A DNA stretch of 64,000 nt, taken from positions 82,190 through 146,189 of the forward strand of contig NZ_JAKVIM010000009.1 in NCBI RefSeq assembly GCF_022601715.1, in the 5' to 3' direction. The DNA is from Acinetobacter zhairuonensis (GTDB lineage: Bacteria > Pseudomonadota > Gammaproteobacteria > Pseudomonadales > Moraxellaceae). Positions within the stretch are counted from its first letter, which is position 1, and each line of letters opens with the position of its first letter. Of this stretch, positions 16,681 to 27,951 are shown in pieces. The position numbers were made by a program, and so were the translations under genes. The notes beneath the pieces were generated by a model. It searched no databases. It was not told the origin of the DNA and worked only from the letters and a program-made list of their open reading frames with translations.

Positions 16681-17490
16681 ATGGAGTTAATCATATATTT
16701 ACTGATTGGTGCAATCGCAGGATTTACCGCAGGATTATTTGGTGTGGGTGGTGGTTTAATTATTGTGCCTATTCTCTATATTGTTTTTATCCAGCTTCAA
16801 TATGATCCATCCGTGATTATGCACATGGCGCTTGGGACCTCATTGGCGACCATTATTGTGACTTCGCTCAGTTCTGTGTCAGCACATCATAAGCAAGGGG
16901 CTGTGTTGTGGTCGGTATTTCGCAATTTAGCCCCAGGTTTAGTGCTAGGTTCTTTTCTAGGAGCAGGAATTGCTGATTTGTTGCCAGGACAAGGTTTACA
17001 GCTGATCATTGGCTTCTTTGCCATTTGGGTGGCTTTTCGCATGTTCAAAGGTGCAAAAGCCCAAGTGGATACCTCTAAACATTTACCTCCGACAGCCAAG
17101 CAAATGCTTGCAGGTGGCGGGATTGGAGTTGCCTCTGCGATTTTTGGGATTGGTGGTGGTAGCCTCACCGTACCATATTTGAACCGTCATGGCGTGGTGA
17201 TGCAAAAAGCGGTCGCGACTTCCGCGGCTTGTGGACTGCCAATTGCGCTTGCGGGAGCACTTGGCTTTATGTGGTTTGGTGCCAAAGCGCAGGTCAATGT
17301 ACCGAATACCATTGGTTATATTCATGTTTATGCTTTTTTAGGCATTAGCTTGATGAGTTTTATCACTGCTAAACTTGGTGCGAAAGTTGCACATCAATTG
17401 TCACCTGAAATGCTAAAGCGATGCTTCGCAGGCTTGCTGACGACTGTAGGTGCTTATTTTATTTACCAAGGATTTGCAAAATTCTTCTGA
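16681..17490 (+). CDS. TauE/SafE (TSUP) family transporter
   Basis: 269-residue inner-membrane protein with about eight helices and two related halves, typical of sulfite/organosulfur exporters of the TSUP family. Both Gly-rich signatures are visible: GLFGVGGGLIIVPIL near residue 19 and AIFGIGGGSLTVPYL near residue 155. The substrate is not predictable from sequence. Its start lies 28 bp from the birA start on the other strand, so promoters of the two genes must overlap one another or the coding ends. Confidence 0.92.
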   Translation: MELIIYLLIGAIAGFTAGLFGVGGGLIIVPILYIVFIQLQYDPSVIMHMALGTSLATIIVTSLSSVSAHHKQGAVLWSVFRNLAPGLVLGSFLGAGIADLLPGQGLQLIIGFFAIWVAFRMFKGAKAQVDTSKHLPPTAKQMLAGGGIGVASAIFGIGGGSLTVPYLNRHGVVMQKAVATSAACGLPIALAGALGFMWFGAKAQVNVPNTIGYIHVYAFLGISLMSFITAKLGAKVAHQLSPEMLKRCFAGLLTTVGAYFIYQGFAKFF

Positions 17491-17645
17491 AAATTATTGA
17501 TGACTTTTGCTGTTTTAATTGGCTTTTTAGACATAATATTGTCTGACAAGGACATGGTGCAGGACTGCTGAAATCAGTTACAACGATTGCTTCAGTCGTG
17601 TGATGTATTGTGGATTGCATCTTATAAAAACAAGATAGGAAGAGT

Positions 17646-18341
17646 ATGCAACAAGAAGAAATAGAAAGCCTGTCCGAGCAGATCGCCAAACATATTAGTG
17701 AGCAAATCATTAGTGGCGAACTGGTCGAAGGTGAGCGAATTCAGGAGTTAAGAATCGCCAAAGAGCTGGATGTCAGTCGCGGCTCGGTGCGTGAAGCTTT
17801 ATTGATCTTGGAGCGCACGCATCTGATTCAGATTTTTCCACGACGTGGGGCAATTGTCTCAGAAATGTCGGCGCAGCAGGTGCGGGCACTGTTCGACAGT
17901 TGTGCCATGCTGTCTGGGCAGATTGTGCAGCGCATTGCGGACACTTGGCGCCAGCATGAAGTGGAGCAGTTTCAGCGCTTGATGGAGCAAATTCAGGAAG
18001 AATGCCGTCACGGGCATACTGAAAAATTCTATGATTTAATCTTTCAGTATCTGGCCAAGCAGCACGATATGGTGGCAAATCCTTATTTAATGAATTTCTA
18101 TCAGGAGCTGTTGCCTTCGGTGCGTCGTAGTTACTTCTTAACCCTAAATACCTCAAGAAGAGAGTTACAAGAGTCGTTCGAGTTGTTTAAACTGGTGAGT
18201 GATGCAATTTTAATCCGAAAATCACAACAAGCCACTTTATTTATGGATGATTTTTGTCGACACTTGCGTAACTTGGTGTTGGAATCTCTAACACGCATGA
18301 AACAAATCGAATTAGCATGGGCGCGTCGTTCACGACGTTAA
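17646..18341 (+). CDS. GntR family regulator (FCD domain)
   Basis: 231-residue transcription factor with an N-terminal winged helix (about residues 8-72) reading LVEGERIQELRIAKELDVSRGSVREALLIL, the classic GntR recognition region, and a C-terminal FCD-type helical ligand domain. Targets and ligand are unknown. It lies 10 bp upstream of smc in the same direction and may be cotranscribed with it. ATG 17646 follows AGGAAGAGT, a good ribosome-binding sequence. Confidence 0.9.
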   Translation: MQQEEIESLSEQIAKHISEQIISGELVEGERIQELRIAKELDVSRGSVREALLILERTHLIQIFPRRGAIVSEMSAQQVRALFDSCAMLSGQIVQRIADTWRQHEVEQFQRLMEQIQEECRHGHTEKFYDLIFQYLAKQHDMVANPYLMNFYQELLPSVRRSYFLTLNTSRRELQESFELFKLVSDAILIRKSQQATLFMDDFCRHLRNLVLESLTRMKQIELAWARRSRR

Positions 18342-18351
18342 TCAGGACATT

Positions 18352-21300
18352 ATGCGTTTAAGCAGTTTAAAACTTTCAGGCTTCAAATCTTTTGCCGATA
18401 GCACAACTTTACAGTTCAAAGCCAACCGATCTGCCGTGGTTGGACCAAATGGCTGTGGAAAATCCAATGTCATTGATGCCATTCGTTGGGTTATGGGTGA
18501 ATCCAATGCGCGCCAACTGCGTGGCGGCAGCATGCAGGATGTCATTTTCACGGGGACGGCTAAGCGTAAACCTGTAGGGATGGCCAGTGTAGAACTGCGT
18601 TTTGAGAATACCTATGGCAAGTTAGGCGGGGCCTATAATGCCTACAATGAGCTGGCGGTGCGTCGTCAAGTCACCCGAGAGGGTAAGTCTGAATATTTCT
18701 TAAATGGCACCAAATGTCGTCGTCGTGATATTACCGATATTTTCTTGGGCACAGGTTTAGGTCCGCGTTCTTATGCCATTATTGAACAAGGCATGATTAA
18801 CCGTCTGGTGGATGCCAAGCCTGAAGAAATGCGGGTGTTTATTGAAGAAGCGGCAGGGGTGTCCCGTTATCAGGCACGTCGTCGTGAAACCTTGTTGCAT
18901 TTGGATCATACCGCGCAAAATTTATCTCGCTTAGAAGATATTGCACAAGAATTAAAGTCACAGCTTAAAACCTTAAAGCGTCAGTCTGAAACGGCCATTC
19001 AATACAAAGAATTAGAAAAAACCATTCGGACCATTAAAGTGGAGGTACTGTCTTTCCAGTGTGAACAAAGTAGTCGTTTGCAGCAGGAATATACGGTACA
19101 GATGAATGAACTAGGTGATCAGTTTAAATTGGTACGTTCTGAATTAACCACTTTGGAGCATGACTTAGGCTCAACCAGTGAATTATTTCAGCGTCTGATT
19201 CAGCAATCGACGCCATTACAAAGTGAATGGCAACAAGCCGAGAAGAAACTGGCTGAACTCAAGATGACCTTGGAACAAAAGCAGTCACTCTTTCAGCAAA
19301 ACACCTCGACACTGGCACAACTGGAACAGCAAAAAGCACAAAGCAAAGAGCGTTTACAGTTGATTGAATTGCAGCTTGAAACCTTGTTGCAACAGCAAGA
19401 ACAGCAAACTGAACAGTTGCAGCAACAAGAACAGATGAGCCAGCAACAGACGCAAAGTTATCAAGATTTAAAAGCGCAACAACAGCAAGTCCAGCAGCAG
19501 TTTGAACAGGTCAAAGCGCAGGTCGAAAAGCAGCAACAGCAAAAAATGCAAATGCTGGCGCAGTCTGAGCAACTCAGCAAAAATATGGTGCGGATTGAAC
19601 AGCAGAAGCAGACTTTACAGCTGCAAGCCGCTCAGATTCAAAACCAAGCCCAAAGTGAAGATATTCAGCAGTTGGAGCAAGACAAGCACTTGCTGCAAAC
19701 TCAGATGGAACAGTCCGAGCAAGCGATTCAGCAACAGCGTCAGCAGTTGGAACAATTGCAAGAGCAATCGGCTCAGCAAAAGACACAGGTCTTGCAATTA
19801 AAATCTGAAATACAGGTTTTACAATCTGAACATAAAAATCTGACTCAACTGTTGGTCAAGCAAAGCCCTGCATCGCACAATGCCAATGTGCAATTGATGC
19901 AGACTTTAAAATTGACTGAGCAAGGTAAACCTCACGCACAATTGATTGAAAAGTTCCTTGCCAAATGGCTTTCCGCAGAGGTGTTGGATGAGGATGCTGA
20001 ATTCCAAGACAGTATCGCACGTCAGCTTAAAATGAGTGCAGGCAGCAGTAAGCTGGCATTGGCACAATTACCGTGTCTGGCAGACTGGATTGCCTCTGCA
20101 CAGCATTCACTGTGGAACCAGGTTGCGATAGCGACGACGCTGAACGAAGCATTGTCTTATCAAGCTCAGCTCAAACATGGGCAGTCGATTTTAAGTTTGG
20201 ATGGTTATCATGTCGCGGCAGACTGGGTGATTGGCTTGCTCTATGATGAGAGCAGCCAAGCGGGTCAAGGTGCGCTGAGTCATCGTATACGTCTAGAAAG
20301 TATTGAGATTGAACTGAGTAATCTACAGGCGAAATTTGAGCAGGCTGAACAGCAATTACCGAGTGCGCAACAACAGATTGAGCAGCATCAGACAGATTTG
20401 AAACAACAGCAAGCACTGCTCAAACAGCAGCAACAAAGCTTACAGCAGTTGGATGTCAGTATTGCCAAGTTGCAAAGTAGTGCACATGCTTTTGCGATTC
20501 AGCAGCAGCAATTACGCGACCAATTACAACAGTTGGATGAGCAGATTGAAGAAGATGCCATGCAAAAAGATGATCTGGAAATTGATCTGCATGCACTGAC
20601 TTTGAAGCTAGAACAGGTGTTACCTCACTTTAAAACCACGCAATTTCAACTGGAAGAATTGACTGAGCAATTAGAGTTTGCTCAGCAGCAAAGCATACAG
20701 TCACAGCAAGAACTGGAACTGTTACGCCGTCAAAGCACACAAATACAGCAACAGACTGCCTTGCTGGAAAAGGATGGGTCCTTCCTAAAAGCCCAGAACC
20801 AGCAAATTAATCAGCAGATTGAACAGGCGAAAAAATTTGTCGATCCTGTACAGCTAGAACTGCCAACTTTGGAATCTCAATTTGCTGAGCAATTTCAGCA
20901 AACTGAAAAATTGCAGAAAACGTGGAATGCGTGGCAGCTGGAACTGAACAGTGTGCAAGAAAAGCAGCAACGAGTCACCGAACAGCGTCATCATCAGCAA
21001 CAGCAAGATGAGCGGTTACGCACGCAACTGGAAGAAAAACGTTTGGCATGGCAGGCAGCCAAATCGGATTTTCAACACTATTCCGAGCAGCTGAAAGCCA
21101 TGGACAGTGACTTAATTACAGGTCTTGCAATTGACTTACCTGCGCATCAGGCAAAGTTGGAAAAAGCCCAGCAACAGTTCGCCAAATTAGGGGCAGTCAA
21201 CTTGGCTGCTTCAGAAGAATATGAAGAAGTTTCCAAACGTTTTGAAGAACTCAGTCATCAGATTGAAGACCTCGAAAAGACCGTGGCGCAATTGCAAGCC

Positions 21301-21804
21301 GCAATGAAGAGCATTGATCAGGAAACACGTAAGCTGTTTATGACGACATTTGATCAGGTCAATGCTGAATTGCAGGAATTGTTCCCGAAAGTCTTTGAAG
21401 GTGGTGAAGCCAGCTTAAGTTTGGAAGATGACTGGCAGTCTGGGGTCAAACTCATGGCCCGCCCGCCAGGGAAGCGCAACAGTTCACTGGCATTATTGTC
21501 TGGTGGTGAGAAAGCACTGACAGCTTTGGCACTGGTTTTTGCAATTTTCCGTTTAAATCCAGCGCCGTTCTGCGTACTAGATGAAGTGGATGCGCCTTTA
21601 GATGATGCCAATGTAGGTCGCTTCTGTAATTTGGTAAAAGAGCTTTCTGAACAGGTGCAATTCATTTACATTACACATAATAAGTTAGCAATGACGATGG
21701 CCACCGATTTATTGGGGGTTACAATGCCAGAACCAGGTACATCAAAACTCGTTAGTGTAGATTTGGAACAGGCAAAAGAATACGGTTTAGTCGCGGAGTC
21801 ATAA
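18352..21804 (+). CDS. smc: chromosome segregation protein SMC
   Basis: 1150-residue condensin ATPase that organises and segregates chromosomes together with ScpA and ScpB (encoded at 49469-50841). Walker A is GPNGCGKSNV (about 31-40), followed by a QLRGGSMQDVIF segment. Long coiled coils flank a hinge (about residues 510-650), and the C-terminal head has LSGGEKALTAL (from about 1049) and CVLDEVDAPLDDANVGR (about 1074). The coils are extremely rich in glutamine, with many QQQ runs. Presence of SMC-ScpAB rather than MukBEF fits Acinetobacter. Start ATG 18352 follows an AGGA. Confidence 0.97.
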   Translation: MRLSSLKLSGFKSFADSTTLQFKANRSAVVGPNGCGKSNVIDAIRWVMGESNARQLRGGSMQDVIFTGTAKRKPVGMASVELRFENTYGKLGGAYNAYNELAVRRQVTREGKSEYFLNGTKCRRRDITDIFLGTGLGPRSYAIIEQGMINRLVDAKPEEMRVFIEEAAGVSRYQARRRETLLHLDHTAQNLSRLEDIAQELKSQLKTLKRQSETAIQYKELEKTIRTIKVEVLSFQCEQSSRLQQEYTVQMNELGDQFKLVRSELTTLEHDLGSTSELFQRLIQQSTPLQSEWQQAEKKLAELKMTLEQKQSLFQQNTSTLAQLEQQKAQSKERLQLIELQLETLLQQQEQQTEQLQQQEQMSQQQTQSYQDLKAQQQQVQQQFEQVKAQVEKQQQQKMQMLAQSEQLSKNMVRIEQQKQTLQLQAAQIQNQAQSEDIQQLEQDKHLLQTQMEQSEQAIQQQRQQLEQLQEQSAQQKTQVLQLKSEIQVLQSEHKNLTQLLVKQSPASHNANVQLMQTLKLTEQGKPHAQLIEKFLAKWLSAEVLDEDAEFQDSIARQLKMSAGSSKLALAQLPCLADWIASAQHSLWNQVAIATTLNEALSYQAQLKHGQSILSLDGYHVAADWVIGLLYDESSQAGQGALSHRIRLESIEIELSNLQAKFEQAEQQLPSAQQQIEQHQTDLKQQQALLKQQQQSLQQLDVSIAKLQSSAHAFAIQQQQLRDQLQQLDEQIEEDAMQKDDLEIDLHALTLKLEQVLPHFKTTQFQLEELTEQLEFAQQQSIQSQQELELLRRQSTQIQQQTALLEKDGSFLKAQNQQINQQIEQAKKFVDPVQLELPTLESQFAEQFQQTEKLQKTWNAWQLELNSVQEKQQRVTEQRHHQQQQDERLRTQLEEKRLAWQAAKSDFQHYSEQLKAMDSDLITGLAIDLPAHQAKLEKAQQQFAKLGAVNLAASEEYEEVSKRFEELSHQIEDLEKTVAQLQAAMKSIDQETRKLFMTTFDQVNAELQELFPKVFEGGEASLSLEDDWQSGVKLMARPPGKRNSSLALLSGGEKALTALALVFAIFRLNPAPFCVLDEVDAPLDDANVGRFCNLVKELSEQVQFIYITHNKLAMTMATDLLGVTMPEPGTSKLVSVDLEQAKEYGLVAES

Positions 21805-21805
21805 T

Positions 21806-22765
21806 ATGGAAGTCACAACAATAGTCGGTATTGTTATTGCCGTTATCATAATTTTTGTAGGGTTACGCATGCTGTTGAAAAAACCAGCAGATGCAACCCC
21901 GTCACTTGAAAGTGAATTGCAGCTAAACTCGGACAGTCAGCTTCCGATTATCCCACGTCACGTTCGTGACCAGTTGCAAACCCCAACGGCAGAAGAAACG
22001 ACTGCACGTGTTGAGCCGACTTTAAATGAAGCAGAAGCGATTGCGGATACAGCAGATAAAAATGAGTCTAAGGTTGCCACTGAAAAAGAACAAGCTGCAG
22101 AAACTGCAGTAAATAAGGATGAGAAAACTTCGACAGAAGCAGTACAAACGGAAGCTGGGGTTGAGGTAACTGCAACAGCCAAAGTAGTAGAAACTGACAC
22201 TGCTGCAAAAGTAGAAGAAGGTTTACATTTACACTCGCATGTCGAAAAAGCTGAAATTATTGAATTTAACGAAGAAAGCAGCATTTTAGATGAGCACTTA
22301 CACGAGCAACAACGTGTAGATGAAGAAAGTGTTTTACAAACGGCAGAAGAATTCATTGTTTTCAATATTTATCCTGAACGTCGTATTTTGACCGGGGATA
22401 AGACAATGAAAGTATTGCTTAAATACGGTCTACGTTATGGTGAAATGGCATGCTTCCATCGTTATGATGAGGAACATGAACACCTTTCTTTCTCGGTTTT
22501 ACAGATTACCGAAGAAGGACCAGCAGGCTTTGACTTGGAAACGCTAGCCAATGAACAAATTAAAGGCTTGGCTTTCTTCTTGGCATTACCGCATAACGAT
22601 GTACAAAATGCCTTTGATACCATGGTCAGTATTTCCAACCTGATTGCCCGTGAAATTGATGGCACGATTTACGACCAGAACCAGCAGGAAATGACGGCGC
22701 AATCGCGTGAATTCTGGCGCCATCAGGCAATTGACTATCGTTCAGGTCAACAGGCAACGGTATAA
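21806..22765 (+). CDS. zipA: cell division protein ZipA
   Basis: 319-residue septum protein that tethers FtsZ to the inner membrane. A single N-terminal helix (about residues 5-23, IVGIVIAVIIIFVGLRML) is followed by a basic stretch and a long acidic, Ala/Glu/Thr-rich unstructured linker (about 30-180). The C-terminal FtsZ-binding domain starts near EEFIVFNIYPERR and contains GEMACFHRYDE. It begins 1 bp after smc and is probably translated from the same message. Neighbours smc and ligA match the zipA-ligA order of gammaproteobacteria. Confidence 0.93.
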   Translation: MEVTTIVGIVIAVIIIFVGLRMLLKKPADATPSLESELQLNSDSQLPIIPRHVRDQLQTPTAEETTARVEPTLNEAEAIADTADKNESKVATEKEQAAETAVNKDEKTSTEAVQTEAGVEVTATAKVVETDTAAKVEEGLHLHSHVEKAEIIEFNEESSILDEHLHEQQRVDEESVLQTAEEFIVFNIYPERRILTGDKTMKVLLKYGLRYGEMACFHRYDEEHEHLSFSVLQITEEGPAGFDLETLANEQIKGLAFFLALPHNDVQNAFDTMVSISNLIAREIDGTIYDQNQQEMTAQSREFWRHQAIDYRSGQQATV

Positions 22766-22818
22766 TATCAAATTGAAAATGAGAGTCTGACTTTTATAAT
22801 AGGCAGACAAGATTGTTG

Positions 22819-24895
<2,077 letters not shown>

Positions 24896-24919
24896 AATTT
24901 TGTTTGGTATGAAATAAAA

Positions 24920-24947
24920 AAAGACACCGATCAGGTGTCTTTTTTTA
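24920..24947. terminator. bidirectional terminator between ligA and SDR gene
   Basis: AAAGACACC/GGTGTCTTT with a GATCA loop, an A-run before and a T-run after. It lies between convergent genes. Confidence 0.9.
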
Positions 24948-24956
24948 TGATGATCA

Positions 24957-26024
24957 TTAAGGAATATATTGTTTGATCACACCGTCGTTGAGCAATTGTT
25001 GAAAGTGCTCAACCAAGCTTTCTTTGACATCACGATACTGTAAACCTAATTCTTTTTGGCTCTTGCTCGCATCAAAATAAATAGGGTAACCCATATTCAG
25101 TTCAACAAACTCACGGCTAAAACCAATCAGCGGACCAATCACTTTAAAGGCAGTTTTTGGTAGCTCATTACGTGGAAAAGGAAACTTCCAACCAAAATGT
25201 GCTTTAAGTAATTGACCAATTTCAAGCAAACTCAAAGTATCGCCACTGACGATGTAACGACCTGTTGCTTTGGGATTAAATGCAGCCTGTAGGTGTGCTT
25301 CGGCGACATCTTGAACATCGACCACACCATTCCACATGGGTGGAACACCCGCGAGAGTTAAGCCATTGGTAAATTGTTGTAAGACCTCAATTGAACCTGA
25401 CTGCGTATTTGGCGTTAATGAACGACCAAAGACCAATGCTGGGTTAATGCAAACCAATTGCCAACGGTCTTGTGCATCCGCCATTTCCCAAGCTTTACGC
25501 TCAGCCATCACTTTAGAATATGGATAAGGTTGATGGGTCTCAGAGCTGCTGGTATTCCAGTGACTTTCATCAAAAGTATTATGGTCAGTTTTTAAAATAT
25601 CCACAGCATCGCCATAGGTCGATGCGATGCTCGAAGTGACAATGACGCGTTTGACTGACTCAGTTTCATTCACAGTATTTAAAACATTTTCTGTACCTAA
25701 AACAGCAGGTTCAATGATGTCTTTAACGGCATTCTTATAGTTGGTGACAACGAAAGGCGACGCCATATGAAACACAATTTCACAGCCCTGCATGGCTTCT
25801 TTAAAAGAATTTGGTTCGAGCAAATTCGCTTTAAATAGTTTTAGTGTTCCTGTGCTGCTTTCTGCAATTTTAGATAAATGCGCGAAGCTTTGAGTTTTGT
25901 TCAGGTCACGGACAGTGGCATGTACGGTATAGCCTTGGGTTAATAATTTTTGAATTACCCAACTGGCAATATAACCTGAGGCACCTGTGACCAGTACAGG
26001 TGCGTGTGTTGCTAAGTTTGTCAT
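24957..26024 (-). CDS. extended SDR, dihydroflavonol-reductase-like
   Basis: 355-residue NAD(P)-dependent short-chain dehydrogenase/reductase of the extended class, similar to dihydroflavonol-4-reductases and bacterial and yeast aldehyde/ketone reductases. The cofactor motif is TGASGYIASW (about residues 13-22), followed by ATVRDLNK, where the Arg suggests NADPH. The catalytic set includes ITSS...ASTYG and YPYSKVMAE. The true substrate is unknown; proteins like this reduce aldehydes and ketones. It is a single gene, with a terminator downstream shared with ligA. Confidence 0.88.
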   Translation of the reverse strand: MTNLATHAPVLVTGASGYIASWVIQKLLTQGYTVHATVRDLNKTQSFAHLSKIAESSTGTLKLFKANLLEPNSFKEAMQGCEIVFHMASPFVVTNYKNAVKDIIEPAVLGTENVLNTVNETESVKRVIVTSSIASTYGDAVDILKTDHNTFDESHWNTSSSETHQPYPYSKVMAERKAWEMADAQDRWQLVCINPALVFGRSLTPNTQSGSIEVLQQFTNGLTLAGVPPMWNGVVDVQDVAEAHLQAAFNPKATGRYIVSGDTLSLLEIGQLLKAHFGWKFPFPRNELPKTAFKVIGPLIGFSREFVELNMGYPIYFDASKSQKELGLQYRDVKESLVEHFQQLLNDGVIKQYIP

Positions 26025-26597
26025 AGATCAACCGTTGTTGTTTTAGGTATTGGCATAGTGTAAGCGTGAATGTGATGAAAGTCTTTGCTTATGAGACACA
26101 GGTATCTTACTTATGCGTCATTTCAACGTAGATGTTGATGCACGTTATAAAAGCAAATTGGTCGAGGTAAATACGATTTTCTTAGCCCATATAGACAACG
26201 TCATCAATAAGAAATATTGGGAGATGTGTTTAACTGTGACTATGCAACAGTGGAGGGATAATAGCTCTAAATTGAGAGTAACTTTTTATTTTTAATAATA
26301 AAAAATGATGATGTGTTAATTTTAACTTCGTGATGTTTTAAAAACGTGGCGAAATAAGAACTATTTTAAATAGTTACAAATTTTAAAATAAGCAAAATTT
26401 GAATGAAATAACCTTTGCCATGAGATGCAAAATACTGCAAAGGCTTATTTTATATGTGGAAAATGAGCGAATTTAAACTGCAAATGCGTATGTTTCTCAT
26501 TTTAATTTTATAAAAATCATAAACTTACAAAATTAAACTTTTGCAATCCTAGCTAAATGTCGCCATAATATTTCAAAAAGGTATGGGGTATAACGAG
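26025..26597. other. 570-bp gap with two stem-loops upstream of the ferritin gene
   Basis: No credible gene. CCTTTGC (26412-26418) pairs with GCAAAGG (26437-26443) and is followed by CTTATTTTAT, like a weak terminator. AAAATGAG (26460-26467) pairs with CTCATTTT (26496-26503), with an inner AAAC/GTTT. A 60-codon plus-strand ORF at 26113-26295 has no ribosome-binding sequence and resembles nothing. The stems could be regulatory RNA for the ferritin gene or the end of a small transcript. Confidence 0.4.
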
Positions 26598-27062
26598 ATG
26601 CGTGGCAATCCAGAAGTAGTAGACTATTTAAATATGTTGATCGGTGGGGAACTTGCAGCTCGCGATCAGTATCTCATTCATTCACGTATGTATGAAGATT
26701 GGGGTTTAAGTAAAATCTTCGAGCGTATTGATCATGAAATGCAAGAAGAAGCTTCGCATGCAGATGCCCTGATTCGTCGTGTACTGTTCCTTGAAGGTAC
26801 GCCAAACATGAACCGTGATGATATTCATGTAGGTCAAGATGTGGTGACTTGTTTGAAAGCGGACTTGGCACTGGAATACCATGTACGTGAAAAGTTGGCG
26901 CAAGGTGTGAAGCTGGCAGAAGAAAAGGGTGACTATGTGACGCGCGATATGTTGCGCCAGCAAATGTCTGATACCGAAGAAGACCATACCTACTGGTTAG
27001 AAAAGCAAATGCGCTTAATTGAATTGATTGGCTTACAAAATTATATTCAGTCGCAAATGTAA
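26598..27062 (+). CDS. bfr: bacterioferritin-family ferritin lacking the heme methionine
   Basis: 154-residue iron-storage subunit. Ferroxidase ligands of the Bfr family are present: Glu18 (GGELA), Glu51 and His54 (EEASHAD), and a Glu127/His130 pair in TEEDHTYW. Residue 52, the Met that ligates heme in E. coli Bfr, is Ala here, so this subunit should not bind heme in the usual way. It is therefore closer to the heme-free subunits (BfrA/FtnA type) of pseudomonads. The start was placed at MRGNPEVV, the normal Bfr N-terminus; an ATG 15 bases upstream is also possible. A terminator follows. Confidence 0.9.
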   Translation: MRGNPEVVDYLNMLIGGELAARDQYLIHSRMYEDWGLSKIFERIDHEMQEEASHADALIRRVLFLEGTPNMNRDDIHVGQDVVTCLKADLALEYHVREKLAQGVKLAEEKGDYVTRDMLRQQMSDTEEDHTYWLEKQMRLIELIGLQNYIQSQM

Positions 27063-27076
27063 GCACTGTATGCAAT

Positions 27077-27117
27077 GAAAAAAGGTTTTCAGATGTAAGT
27101 TTGAAAACCTTTTTTAA
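27077..27117. terminator. bidirectional terminator between ferritin and peroxiredoxin genes
   Basis: AAAAAAGGTTTTCA pairs with TGAAAACCTTTTTT across a GATGTAAGTT loop. Long perfect arms with A and T runs lie between convergent genes. Confidence 0.9.
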
Positions 27118-27130
27118 TGAGCAATGGTTT

Positions 27131-27703
27131 TTATTTTTTAGAAAACTTTTGAATATCAGCCAAGACCTGATTGGCATGGGTCTGGGTGTTCACGCTGCTG
27201 TAGTGATAGACAATCGTGCCTTGCGGATCGATTAAGAAGGTTTCACGTTTGGCAATTTGTGCAATGCCAAAATTCCTTACAATTCCAAACTGACCTGCAA
27301 GTTGCTGTTTCTGGTCTGCCAAGATCGGAAAAGGTAACCCCAATTTTGTGGAAAATTTTTGATGTGATTTCACATCATCCAGACTGACACCCAGCACCAC
27401 GGCATTCGATTTTAAGAACTTTGGATACAAGGCTTTAAATTGATTGGCTTCTTGGGTACAACCAGGAGAGTCATCCTTTGGATAAAAATACAAAACCACC
27501 CACTGACCACGATATTGTTTGGCTTCATGCCATTTGCCATTTTGATCTTGTAACTTAAAGCTAGGTGCAGGTTGCCCCACCCATTGTTTCTGGCTAGACG
27601 CCGATGAGGAAAGAACCGAAGTTTCGGCATGACTGAGACTATAAGTGCCGAAGGTACAGGTTATGCCAAGCAAACTGACACGGAGCAAGGTATTCAAAGT
27701 CAT
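27131..27703 (-). CDS. exported Bcp/AhpC-type peroxiredoxin with a single cysteine
   Basis: 190-residue thiol peroxidase with an N-terminal signal peptide ending near SHAE, so probably periplasmic. The thioredoxin-like core carries YPKDDSPGCTQEA with the peroxidatic Cys82, as in Bcp/PrxQ. The resolving cysteine that Bcp often has five residues later is absent, and no other cysteine remains after signal removal. It must therefore be recycled by an external thiol. It is divergent from the biotin operon across about 250 bp. Confidence 0.88.
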   Translation of the reverse strand: MTLNTLLRVSLLGITCTFGTYSLSHAETSVLSSSASSQKQWVGQPAPSFKLQDQNGKWHEAKQYRGQWVVLYFYPKDDSPGCTQEANQFKALYPKFLKSNAVVLGVSLDDVKSHQKFSTKLGLPFPILADQKQQLAGQFGIVRNFGIAQIAKRETFLIDPQGTIVYHYSSVNTQTHANQVLADIQKFSKK

Positions 27704-27778
27704 TTTCTTCTGATTTTTCGATACGATGGAAACATTATCTTAGCAGACTATCGTAATGGTCTGTGAGTGAAAATTCGA

Positions 27779-27829
27779 TGCTGCGATGAGTGCGATACAG
27801 CAGATCCAGCTCTAATCGAGCTGGTTTTT
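27779..27829 (+). ncRNA. hairpin pair ending in an orphan terminator
   Basis: TGCTG (27779-27783) pairs with CAGCA (27798-27802). Three bases later CCAGCTC (27806-27812) pairs with GAGCTGG (27818-27824), followed by TTTTT. No plus-strand gene lies upstream, since the peroxiredoxin gene points the other way, so the terminator must end a short transcript or attenuate the biotin operon leader, whose first start codon is at 27952. Its 5' end is not defined. Confidence 0.4.
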
Positions 27830-27951
27830 CGCATAGAAATCACGTGTTCCAAAGCATGACTTCCCAGTTGCAGAATGATAGGAAATGCAGCTCAGTAAAA
27901 AAATAAAAGTGGTTATACTGCTGTGCAAAGTTTCATTCTTAGAGCAAAACG

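Noticed and set aside
19502..19801. Long alternative-frame ORF inside smc
   Set aside because: Product of the repetitive CAG/CAA coiled-coil DNA read in another frame; smc itself is clear.
26113..26295. 60-codon ORF in the gap before the ferritin gene
   Set aside because: No ribosome-binding sequence, no recognisable similarity, and composition like surrounding non-coding DNA.
26460..26503. Fur-box-like reading of the inverted repeat upstream of the ferritin gene
   Set aside because: Match to the Fur consensus is poor; better described as a stem-loop.
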